Positions 44,001 through 55,200 of a DNA stretch of 64,000 nt are shown one piece after another (the stretch's first letter is position 1; each line of letters begins with the position of its first letter). The stretch is from Branchiostoma belcheri. Taxonomy: Eukaryota; Chordata; Leptocardii; Amphioxiformes; Branchiostomatidae. The DNA lies in contig NW_017804187.1 of the NCBI RefSeq assembly GCF_001625305.1, positions 1,441,754-1,505,753 on the forward strand, in the 5' to 3' direction. The notes beneath the pieces are model-generated. The model made no database searches and was not told the DNA's origin. It saw only the letters and a list, made by a program, of their open reading frames with translations. The position numbers and the translations under genes were made by a program.

Positions 44001-47000
44001 GATATTACTGTCCTTCGGTGTAACACACCAGCTTCTGTATCCTGTATCTATATAGCCGGTATAACCGCCCTTCAGCGTAACACACCAGCTTCTGTATCTG
44101 TATAGCCGGTATAACCGCCCTTCAGCGTAACACACCAGCTTCTGTATCTGTATAGCCGGTATAACCGCCCTTCAGCGTAACACACCAGCTTCGCAGGCAC
44201 GCGGCGCGGCGGCAGCTGGCTACATTACACCAAACGACCTGTTACACCTAACCCTTGAACATCTAAACCTAAAACGTGTATCCGGAAACACAGCATGTTT
44301 TCCCCTGGCCTTAAGACGCCCGTGACAGGATGAGTGCATGATTTGTGTAGCGGGAAGCAGAATTACACACGCGCCCGGAGGCCCGCAGGAGACCATTAAT
44401 TTGGGTAAAAAAAAACATCGTTACTAAACTGGCGTTCTGAACTAAAATTGGCGTGTGGAACTGTGGGGATTTGTAGACCATGGAGTGATTGATTCCACTG
44501 TAACTTGTAGAAACTTTATAAGTTTTGAAACTCGGGTAAAGGTTTGTCGGTCGTGCTTTATGTCTACTAGGCATTAAATGAAGGATGAATTTGGATGCCA
44601 TGGGAGGACTTGGTACCAGTCCCAAGAATCTTGTACCTATTTTAGATGGCCACTTTATTTTACTTGTAGACTATGATTGATTTTACTGCAACTTGTACAA
44701 ACTTCAGAAGTTTTGAAACTCGGATAAAGGTTTTGAAGTCGGTCGTATTGTGTAGGCTGTAATGACAGATGAATTTGCGGTAGAAGAGTTTGGTATCAGT
44801 CCCAATCGCGTACCCGTTTTAAATGGGCCCTTTACAGTGGATCGTAAAGGGACTATGTCCACTTGCATCCACTTATGCAATGAAAGACGAGTTTGTGTGT
44901 TATGGAAGGATTTGGTACCATTCCCAAACGTAAAAGACTCTTGTACCCGTTTTAGATGGCCACTTTATTTTACTTGTAGGCCATGGAGTGATTGATTTCA
45001 CTGCAAGTTGTGCAAACTTTAGAAGTTTTGAAACTCGGGTAAAGGTTTGTCGGTCGTGTCTTATGTAGGCATTGATGAAAGCTGAATTTGTTGAGGAGGG
45101 ATTTGGCATCAGTCCCGTTTCAAATGGGCCATTTTACAGTGACATCGAATAGCGACCATGTCCCCTTAATAAATGAAAGACGAATTTGTATGCTGTGGAG
45201 AAGGATTTGGTTCCAGTCCCAAACGTAAAAGAATCTTGTACCAGTTTTAGACAGCCACTTTACTTTTAAATCGCATAGCGGCAATGTCCCCTTGGTCTCC
45301 ACATGAACAGGAGGACACATTCGTGAATAGTTTCATCAGGTTGGTAAGACACTGGATAAAAAGACTCTTTTTACACAACCAAGCCGACATTTCGGTGAGC
45401 GTCTATCACCTTCCTCAGGGCAATTCTGACTGGTTCACATTGCACTGCAGCACAGGTAAACAGACGTTCACCGAAACGTCGCCTGAATAAAAGACTTGGT
45501 TGTGTAAAAAGAGTCTCTTTACTCAGGAGGACACATTGACTGAAAGAGCATTATGACCGGATCAGGAACGAAAAATGAGCACGTATCCTTCCTACTGTAA
45601 TCCGTCATTTACTACCGTTTGGACTGATAACTAGCTCGGTCCTCTGCATTGCGTCTTTTCAAGCTCTTGTCGGCAACATGCGGTAAATTGCCTTGAGGAA
45701 ACTGATTCTCGGTTGAACCATACAAATGTTCGTACGGGATCGAAACGCATCATCTCACAAAGCAATATACTGCACAAATGGTAACCTGATGGAAGCTTTT
45801 GGTATAGAAGTCTCTTCGGTCAAAATCAATAGGAGTGTTATCTTGGCATTGCCTATTACTTCACCGCTATAAGTCATTTTCATGTTTCATGATGTACAAA
45901 ATAGATGTCCTACACATTTTTCAATAAGGCTATTTAGCTCCTGTCTTCAATTCAGTTCTTAAATAACTTGTCTCCTCTGGAAGCTGAATAAATAGTAGAA
46001 ATCGGCCTATAAGGAATGTAGCTGACTAACTTCTGCTGACGTACTGATAGATATAGTTAGCCTCTACCAGGCTTCGGGAGGCGGCTGGAAAGAGTAGAAA
46101 TCGGCCTAGAGAGATAACATGCCGTGGAAGAAAGTACATTTTGCCGCACCCATGTGTTACTCGTATCTCTCTATTTGGCAAATTTCTACTCTTTCCAGCC
46201 GCCTCCCGAAGCCTGGTAGAGGCTACTGATAGAAGTCTAGCAGCAAAGTGTCCAGGAAAGATTGAGCGTCTCGTAACTCGCGGCGTTTTCTACGCACGAC
46301 CCCCGCTGACCCTCTCACAGTGACGAACACGTTATCATCATCTCAACATCTAACTCTAAACATTGTTTAAGGCTATCTAATGATAATGCCCCGACTGTAC
46401 TTGGTGACAACGAGTTCCGCTCTGCGATAGTTCTAGGAAAGAATGAATTCTTGAAAACCTCGATCTTTGGTTGATAACTCTGGTACTTGAAGGCGTGGCT
46501 ATTTCTTGTTCTCTTCTGGGCTGGTATAAGGTACTCAGTAGTTGGTACGTCCACCAGTTTATCAGTCATTTTGTACATCATGCATAGTCTGGACATTTTT
46601 CGTCCAGGAAAGATTGAGTGTCTAGAACTCGCGGCGTTTTCTACGCACGACCCACGCTGACCCTCTTACAGTGACGAACACGTTATCATCATCTCGCCTG
46701 ATCTCTGCGATTTATTTCCGGGCATTAAATCGGAATGAGGTTTCAGAAAACGACGATCGAATTCGCCTCACAAGTCCGATAAGTGTTCATTACGTTAGGC
46801 CACACCGTCTTAATTTTATGGATGACATCCTCGCGCGAATTGATTTTCGCCTGTTCTCAAGATCGCGTCCTCAGAGGCTCTGGCCTGGCTGTAGGCCTGG
46901 GTAGTCCATGGTAGTTAGCGACAATACGGAGCCGGTGGTAACTCTGGAGGATGGCACCCAGGCTACCGTTCGAAGCTCCTCGACGCCAAGCTGAACTCAG

Positions 47001-50000
47001 TACATACGACATTTCATCATCAGGTGTCAGGTCATGGAGCTAGAAAAGGCTGATCAGTCCAAAAATTTACGTCCCTTGCTGGGGTCCACACCCTTCATTG
47101 AACCGCGACGGGGGCCGACATTGTCTACCAGATGCCTTTGACCCAGTGTTGACGTCACACTTCAAAGAAGCCACGTGAGAAGCTTCACTGGGTCAGTCTA
47201 CTGAGGAAGACCAGAGTGACTGGTCGAAAGCTCTAGGTGAGAGAATTTTTTGTGTTGGACCAAAAGTTTTAACTTTAAACACACAAAAAAGGTAGGGTAG
47301 GCAGCTTTTTCTAGGGTCGGCTGGGAAACAGGAAACACAACAATTTTTTCCTATGCCTCACTACAAGTCCGATAAAGTGTTCATTACGTATCCGCGTCAT
47401 CGGGGGGCGGCGAAAATGGCGACATCGCTCACCGTGACAGCCCGCGCTATAGCCGCCTGTTCAACCCGGATATCATCGGATGTCTCTTTGTAGGGACAAA
47501 GAACCGAGGACAAAGAAGAGATTTTATCCCCCGGTTTGACGTCCTAGACATTAGCGCCAGCCTTTTTCCTCTTTGTGGCAGTTTTGAAAGCTGCCAGATG
47601 GGATCATTTTGAGCTATTTGGGTGGAAAAGTTTAACTACGTTCCGACTGAAATATGTTAGACTCACCGAAAGTTTTGTTATAAAGATATTCCGCCATGGT
47701 TGACGTTATGTAGAGAAGGTGGAGATTTTGGAAACCATACAAGATTTTTCCAAAAGATTTAAATTTTAATCTTGTACCAGACCAGCCAACATTATGATAG
47801 TCCGTCCGTTGGCATTATCGGGGTTGGAGTTTTTCTGAAAGAAGCATGTCATCATTGATAAAGCTATAATTGAGCATTCTAGAAATATTGACGTCAATTT
47901 GGGAGCTTTGGAGCAAGGGTAAAAGGGGATAGATCGAAAGTTTGCAGTTAGATATTTCATCGAGTCCAAGCAGAAATAACGTCATGGTAAAATGAACGAT
48001 GAGACTTTTCCGCATTTTGCTGACCTGGCTTACTATGACTCTGGGCTTGTACACATCTCTTTCATCTCTCTCTAGTGGTAGAGAGCCAGTGCGACCACCG
48101 TACGACCAAAGATTGACAGATTCTCAAAGAATTTCATGCAAGACAAAAAACTATTTTTCTATTAAGCTTCATGCCTTTTAAGTCATACTTTTTGCATCAT
48201 ATTCCAATAATAGAATGAATGGTTACACATATTTTGGTCGCTGTACGTACGGTCGGTCGCAGTCTAGTGTGGAATGTAAGAAAAAACGAAGACGGTTCCG
48301 GATACGTGCCATGCTTTTCCAGATTCCAGGCTGTAAGCCCTTGTCTCTTCATCTTTCAAATCCAGTTGAAGGATTGCTCACTCTGTACACCTGCATCGCA
48401 TTTATTCATGCATTCATTCACGCGCAGAGTTTGTTCAAAGGCAACTGGGTTGCCGCAGATGCGTCACTGTCGGCTGGATCGATACCGTGAACAATCGCTG
48501 CGGGTTTCCCTGATGGATCACCCAAAAGTCTGGCCACCTTACTGATTTTAGGCTACATCAAGTACTTTTATGGATGACGTCCTCTGGAGAAATTAATTTG
48601 AAGACTAGATTATTCGCCAAACCTTTGTGTCATTTATAGTAAAACGTTAAACTTTATTCCAACACACTATTTACAAGTCTTTACTATGATTACTACCAAC
48701 ACAGATGAACTTTCATGATAATCTTTGTGTCATTTGTTCAACCTTCAAAACCACGTGGATTTCATAATGAAAGCAATTTTTTTGGCCAAACTTTTTTTAT
48801 TCGCACGCTCGCATCAGTTTTGGGGTTCCCAGTGGATGTCATCCATATAGTCAAATCAACATGGCCTTATTACAAAGTTCTGGCTGTGGTTAAGACTCAG
48901 CATATTGAAACCGAACATCTATAGATGCTGTGATTCAAGCCCTGAGTGGTAATGGTTTGGTTTGGCACAGGCAATGCAGCCTATCGATTTTAGTATCGGT
49001 GTGATTAAACGTGGGACTTTCATTCAATGAAATTGGCACTATATAGCGAGAAATTCTGCTAACTTTGGCACAGGTTCAGGAGCTTGCAAAAAGTTTATTT
49101 TTAAACTTGACTTGACTTATAACTTACTTATGATTCTGCGCTTGACTTGACTTATGACTTACTTATTTTTTGGAACGGGCCACGTTTTGGAACGGTCCAC
49201 GTTTTGGAATGGGCCATGCCACGTTTTGGAATGGGTCACGTTTTGGAATGGGTCACGTTTTGGAATGGGCCACGTTTTGGAACTGGCCACGTTTTGGAAT
49301 GGGCCACGTTTTGGAATGTGCCACGTTTTGGATTGGGCCACGTTTTGGATTGGGTCACGTTTTGGAATGGGCCACGTTTTTGGAATGGGCCACATTTTGG
49401 AAAGGGTCACGTTTTGGAATGGGCCATGTTTTGGAATGGGCCACGTTTTGGAATACAGATACATATTCGTAATATTCCAAATCATGTTTTGGCAGTGAAC
49501 ACGTTTCTGGAATACAACAACAACATCACGGACCTTCCCCAGACCGCCCTTGACTCGCTGCTGTGCATATGTTCCTCATATTCATTATCGCTTTTCCAGT
49601 GAACCCGCCTGGCGCCGGCCCGGCCGTTCGTAATGAGTCCATTTCGCCGTATTACCCCGGCTCAATGGGGACGGGCCCATTCATAACTCTGTCCACGGCC
49701 GGGTAACCATCCTCTCCAAGCAGAGGTTTGAGTTTGGCTTTATTTTCAGCGTGCTTTTAGGCTTTTTTATCGGTGTTTCTCTTTTGCACTGGATTTTTTT
49801 TCACCCAGAGGGTTGGGTAAATTCACAAAATTCCAGTGCAAATGCCCCCAATCTATGTGTCTTTCGAGTGACGAAGAAGGCATGGGCTTCGTGCTGTAGC
49901 GTTGGATTACATGTCATATTGCCCACGTGACTATCACATGATCTTCACGTGACTGACATTTGAACAAGGCACGAGTCTGTACCTTCATAATCTGTGTGTC

Positions 50001-52116
50001 TTTCGATTGAGGTGGGAGAAAACTCCCGAATTTGAGTCCACATGACCATCACATGATCTCCACGTGGCTGACACACTGGACAAGGCGTGACTCCCCACCT
50101 TTATAATCCATTTGTCAACCCACTGATGACAAGAAAGAAGCCATGAGGCTGTAATTTGCGAGTCCACGTGACCGTCACATGACCTTCACGTGACTAACAC
50201 GTGACGGACACGTGAACAGGGCGTGACTCCCCACCTTCGTAATCTATCTGTCCATCCACTGATGACAAAAAAAGAAGCCATGAGGCTGTAATTTGAGAGT
50301 CCACGTGACAATCACATGACCTTCACGTGACTGACACGTGGACGGAACACCATGTTTACTTTCCTTCATAATCTATGTGTCTTTCGAGTGAGGGAAGAAC
50401 GCTCCCCAAGTAGAGTGCTCATGTGACCGTTACATGACCTTCACGTGACTGACACGTGACTGACACGTGAACAAGTTGTGGCTCCGTACCTTCGTAATCT
50501 ATCTGTCCGTCTCCGTTGATGTCGGCAGCGTCTATCATCTCCTCCACCTCCTCGTCCGTCAACTTCTCCCCGAGATTCGTCATGACATGACGCAATTCTT
50601 CTGAACTGATGAAGCCGTTGCCGTCCTGTGGAGGAAAAAAACATAAACAAGTTTTGACAAAAATACATACCAAAACACACAACTAAAGCTCAGCTACATT
50701 GGGGAGCTTTCGAGAAGCACTCTGTCTCTTCTTCAACACGGTTAAGATCTCGACTTGGAGTTCCCTTGTCATGTGACTTGATGGGATAATCACGTGACAA
50801 GAGACAGTCATATACGGGTTTTCATTGAAGTTCATCTGTGTTCCAACACACAATTTACAGAGAGATCAAATTTTCAGCGACCACTGTCGACTTCATCAGG
50901 ACAATTAATGACCAATCACTTCAAGATTTAGTATGTTTACCTTTGCAAGAGGAAAAATATATTGTTTTTGTTCTGTTTCTTACTTCCAGTCTAACACCGA
51001 GGACAATTATACAGTACTCATTTTCCCCGTGGCGAAGTCATGTAAAGTGCCTTTCCAAGGGCACAAGATCGGTGGCATGGCAGGGTTCGAACCCACCAGG
51101 ACCTCTTGGTTCCGAGTAGAACACTCTACCGTTACGCCACACGACCCCACTGTTTTTCTTCTCCTTCTTCTTCCTTTCCAAGCAAATAAGGTCAATGACC
51201 TGGACCAGACGGCCACTTGCTCTGTAATAACCTACAGTCCGATCACGTATGGAAGCAGCTACACATCAGTGAAGCAGTGCGCTTGGACAACAAGCACTGC
51301 AGAAGCTAATCAAACCCAGGGCGTTTACTACTTCAGGGGATTAAGCCTTACTTTGTAGTCGTTTTTCTATTTACTTCTCTTTGTAGCCGAATCAATCAGC
51401 GATGGTAAAGGCCTTTAGTGGCATGATATCACTGATGAGGAAACCAAGTGGGTTAAGTTAAGTGCGCATCACATGCTTGAGTCGTTGTAGAACGCGCCGT
51501 GGAATCTATAGATGGTGCCTGCGGCTGGAGAAGTCACAGGAGTATTGTGATAAAAGTTTTATTAGAGCAGGTTGTCTGGAGGCTGTCAATACTGGGATTT
51601 TGTAGACGACACACGAGTACACTAGTATGTCATTCTCAAAACTAGAGAACTAACATGTGCAAAGCAAATGCATATTGTTTACCTTCGGACATGATCTGCT
51701 CTTTTAATTCTTACTCAAACACATTCACATACATGTACTAGTAGTATATGGTGACAGGAGCAGAGCAGACCATGAAATTGCAACTTTATGTAACCCAACA
51801 CCAGTCACCATGGTGACAGACGCCAACAAATCATGTCATTGGCCAGGCAATAGGTCACTGTTTGGAGAAGAAGAGGAGTAAAAACAATATGTTTTCCGTC
51901 GGCGGGAGAGTTAAGAGTGGCGAGAAACAAGGAAAGATGAAAGACGTCTACAAGAAAGAAAGAAGAACAAAGCAAGAAATTGAATAATGTATCCGACTCC
52001 CAGGAAGTGATTGCCTCCAGCCATGCTCCAGGTCAAATTCTGAGACTTGTCCCTTCTGCCATTCTATCTGTCAATCTTCCTCTCACCCATGTGCTTTCAA
52101 CCTACTCTTGTCCGTT

Positions 52117-52172
<56 letters not shown>

Positions 52173-52207
52173 CAGACACACACACAGACACATACACACA
52201 CACACAG

Positions 52208-52262
<55 letters not shown>

Positions 52263-55200
52263 GCTTAGCCACCCAGAACAATACTTCCGTAAGCTGGTGA
52301 CCCGGAAGTGAAAAGTCGTACCTTGTCGAACACCCGGAACGCCTCCTTCAGCTCTGCCTCGCTGTCTACGTCACTCTTCATGGCCTTCTGCATCATCTGC
52401 AGAAACTCGTTAAAGTCTATCGTGCCGTTACCTGCGGAAACACGCAGAAAACAACACGTTCAGTGGAGGTACGTCGGTGAAGGTAAGACATCCAGGTAAT
52501 AAGAACATGGCAGAAAACATATATATCTGTGAATGGTTTCCTAAACATTAGCCATACATGTAGGATAAACCTGGTAATTGTCTCCTTATAATCATCAAAT
52601 GCCCAAATCAACCATTTATGTCCATTACCAGTCTTATCTGGTCTTTATCGTCATTGGTAAGCTCAAGTTTTCGTAGAGTGTTTAGGGTTAGTTAGTTAAA
52701 AACCCTTCCCCGAAATACTGAAATCAGCTTCTTGGCCGTTTTCAATTTAGATATATAGACCAGGGTCATCCCAAATACAACAGTAATAGTACGAATCATC
52801 ATTGTCTGTGCACACGAAGCGGTGACGTACCGTCCTGGTCCACAGACCTGACCATGTCCTGCAGCTCCTCCTATAAAGCAAATGTACTGCTTGGCAAGTG
52901 CCGCATGCATTTCCATTGTTTGTGCACAAGAACTAGCCTCTACCAGGCTTCGGGAGGCGGCTGGAAAGAGTAGAAATTGACAAAATAGAGAGATAACATG
53001 CTCAGGTGCGGCAAACTACTTTTCTAGCGGACCAACTCCCCTGGCATGTTATCTCCCTATTTGGCCAATTTCTACTCTTTCCAGCCGCCTCCCGAGTCCT
53101 GGTACAGGCTACCCACGAATCGGTGACGTACCGTCCTGGTCCACAGACCTGACCATGTCCTGCAGCTCCTGCTCCGTCGGGTTCTGACCCAGTGACCTCA
53201 TCACGCTCCCAAGCTCCTTCACGCTGATGTCACCGCCGCCATCTTTGTCGAAAAGGTTGAAGGCTTCGCGGAATTCTGTAAAAGACAAAAAAAGTGTAAA
53301 TTCAAATCGGAACACAATCATTTCCAGAAGTAGACAGAAGCTGCAAGTAGGAAGTAACTTCTGCCAAAACTGCTTTGAGGTCAGAATTAGTTACATCTTT
53401 TGGTTAAATTAAAGTTTAAAAACATACAACAAAATGCTTCAAGGTCAGAGTATTTCAAACATACTAAAAGTGAATAAAGAGACTCTGTTTGCACAACCAT
53501 GTATGCAGATCGAGCCGTATTTATTCGCTTTAATCCGGCTTCGATCCGGCTCCAATCCGGTTCGATCCGGATCCAAGCCAGCTCTAAGCCGGATCAAAGC
53601 GAATCAATTCGGCTTGATCCGGACAATTTTATCCTAGTGTGAATGAGGCCAAAATTTGCCGTTCTGAGATTATGGTATCGACCGTTTCAACTGGCAACGA
53701 CCGTACACGAGACGGAAAATAGCCTCCGAGACGCATACAGATCAGACGTTTCGGTCGGGGTGCGTTGGACTCGCTTCCTGCAGTCTTCCATCATAGCCTC
53801 CATAGCATGCCAAAAACTGGGGGTTGGGGGGGGGGTATTCGTGGTCTTTGGGAGCTTTTATGTGCTATTTTCTGATTGCATATAGACAACATAGCCAGCC
53901 TGGTTGAATCACCCCCGTTTTTAGAATTGGGCTAATTAGAAAACAGCCGAAGACCACCAAACCCCCAGTTCTATAAGCCTGCTACGGAGGCTACTTCCGT
54001 CACACCACACTTGAAATGAATTTTCATGCAGGCGGACACAAATGTTCCGGCGGAAATGTTGCGTGAGGAAACATATTGCCGTAATATCGGCAGGTGACCA
54101 TCTGGCGCAGTACTATTAGCCAGTCTGGTTCCTCTGACTGATGATTACCTTCACCAAGAAGGTTAATAATGTTTTCCGTAGTGTTTGTCCGTTTGTCTGT
54201 CTGTGAACAGTATAACTCAAGAAGCTTTATATGCATTGTCATGAAACTTGGTAGGTGGGTACATGTAGGTCTTGATGAGACCTAGAAATGATTAGATATG
54301 AGACCTAGAAATGATTAGATTTCTGTGTGTAGCCCTGGCGGCTTTCCTTGGTACTGCACCAGAACGTCCGGTTTTGATATTTGAACATACTAGGGTCACG
54401 AATTCCGCATGAAAGATAGCTCTTGTTTATAATCTAAAGGTTCTGGATTCAAATTCCTGGCAAGCCCCAATGTTGTGCCGTTGGAAAAAGTACTTAACAC
54501 CTATTTCCTCGCTGGACGCCGGTAAAAAAATTGGTCTTAGTACCTAGCTTCGGTTAGGGACGTCCTTTGAATAGGGCGATAAATGGATGAGGAGAACAAC
54601 ACCTCAAGCACGAATAAAAAACCACATCACACTTATCAGAAATAGCGGGGGTCCATCCCGATGTGAGTGGTTCAAATTTTACAGTCTGGTCTCCGTGTTA
54701 AAACGTGGTACCCCCTGTTATGTCAATCCTCACACAACTGTGGCAAATCTCAATAAATAAAATTAAACAACTAAATTCTTCACACGTGCCCATGTTACCG
54801 TGTCGTTCTGTGAAGGGAAATCGGTTAGGAGTGAATCTTCGCGGCAGGAGGGGGGAGGGTGTAAATGTTCGCAGGAAATGCGTCGCCCCATCCAGTGCTC
54901 CATCACCAGTCATTGTGTCCAAATCCCCGCGTGGCTTTCTGACAAGGGCCCATCAGTTATCCTGGATATGTCTCTCAAGCAAACTTGGAACTCATGTCGA
55001 TGGACATTAGCCTGGGTACCAGACTGTTGCCAGGGCCAGTATACAGGCTAGCTCCTCGGCTCCAGGGCTAGCCTGGGTGCCAGACTGTTACCAGGGCCAA
55101 TATACAGGCTAGCTCCTCGGCTCCAGGGCTAGCCTGGGTGCCAGACTGTTGCCAGGGCCAATATACAGGCTAGCTCCTCGGCTCCAGGGCTAGCCTGGGT

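Larger units (their letters stand above)
42285..44230. mobile_element. Foldback-type element with tandem-repeat arms
   Basis: Left arm 42285-42560: about 50-bp tandem units (CTGTATAGCCGGTATAACCG, CGTAACACACCAGCTTC), then CTGTTACACCCAATCTTTGC and AAAGCTTTCTAGTGA. The same is inverted at 43838-44010 (TCACTAGAAAGCTTTTAAAC, GCAAAGATTGAGTGTAACA, GCCTGCGAAG). A further direct copy of the tandem units lies at 44010-44230. The interior holds other repeats (42764-42925 minisatellite, 43095-43660 hairpins). Foldback transposons have long arms of tandem repeats like these. Confidence 0.65.

Noticed and set aside
47416-47494. Short plus-strand frame starting [16 protein letters not shown] in a YY1-like context
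   Set aside because: It ends in a stop after 26 codons and has no strong donor; noted only as a possible relic of a 5' exon.
49147-49602. Open frames of 100-151 residues in at least four frames
   Set aside because: The 18-bp minisatellite has no stop in several frames on both strands, so openness has no coding meaning.
51060-51148. Possible tRNA gene on the minus strand
   Set aside because: It has A and B boxes but no clean cloverleaf, and the downstream body matches the second SINE copy.
52831-52870. Possible 40-nt cassette exon of the EF-hand gene
   Set aside because: Inclusion would break the reading frame and duplicate part of a helix; it is a partial copy of exon 3.
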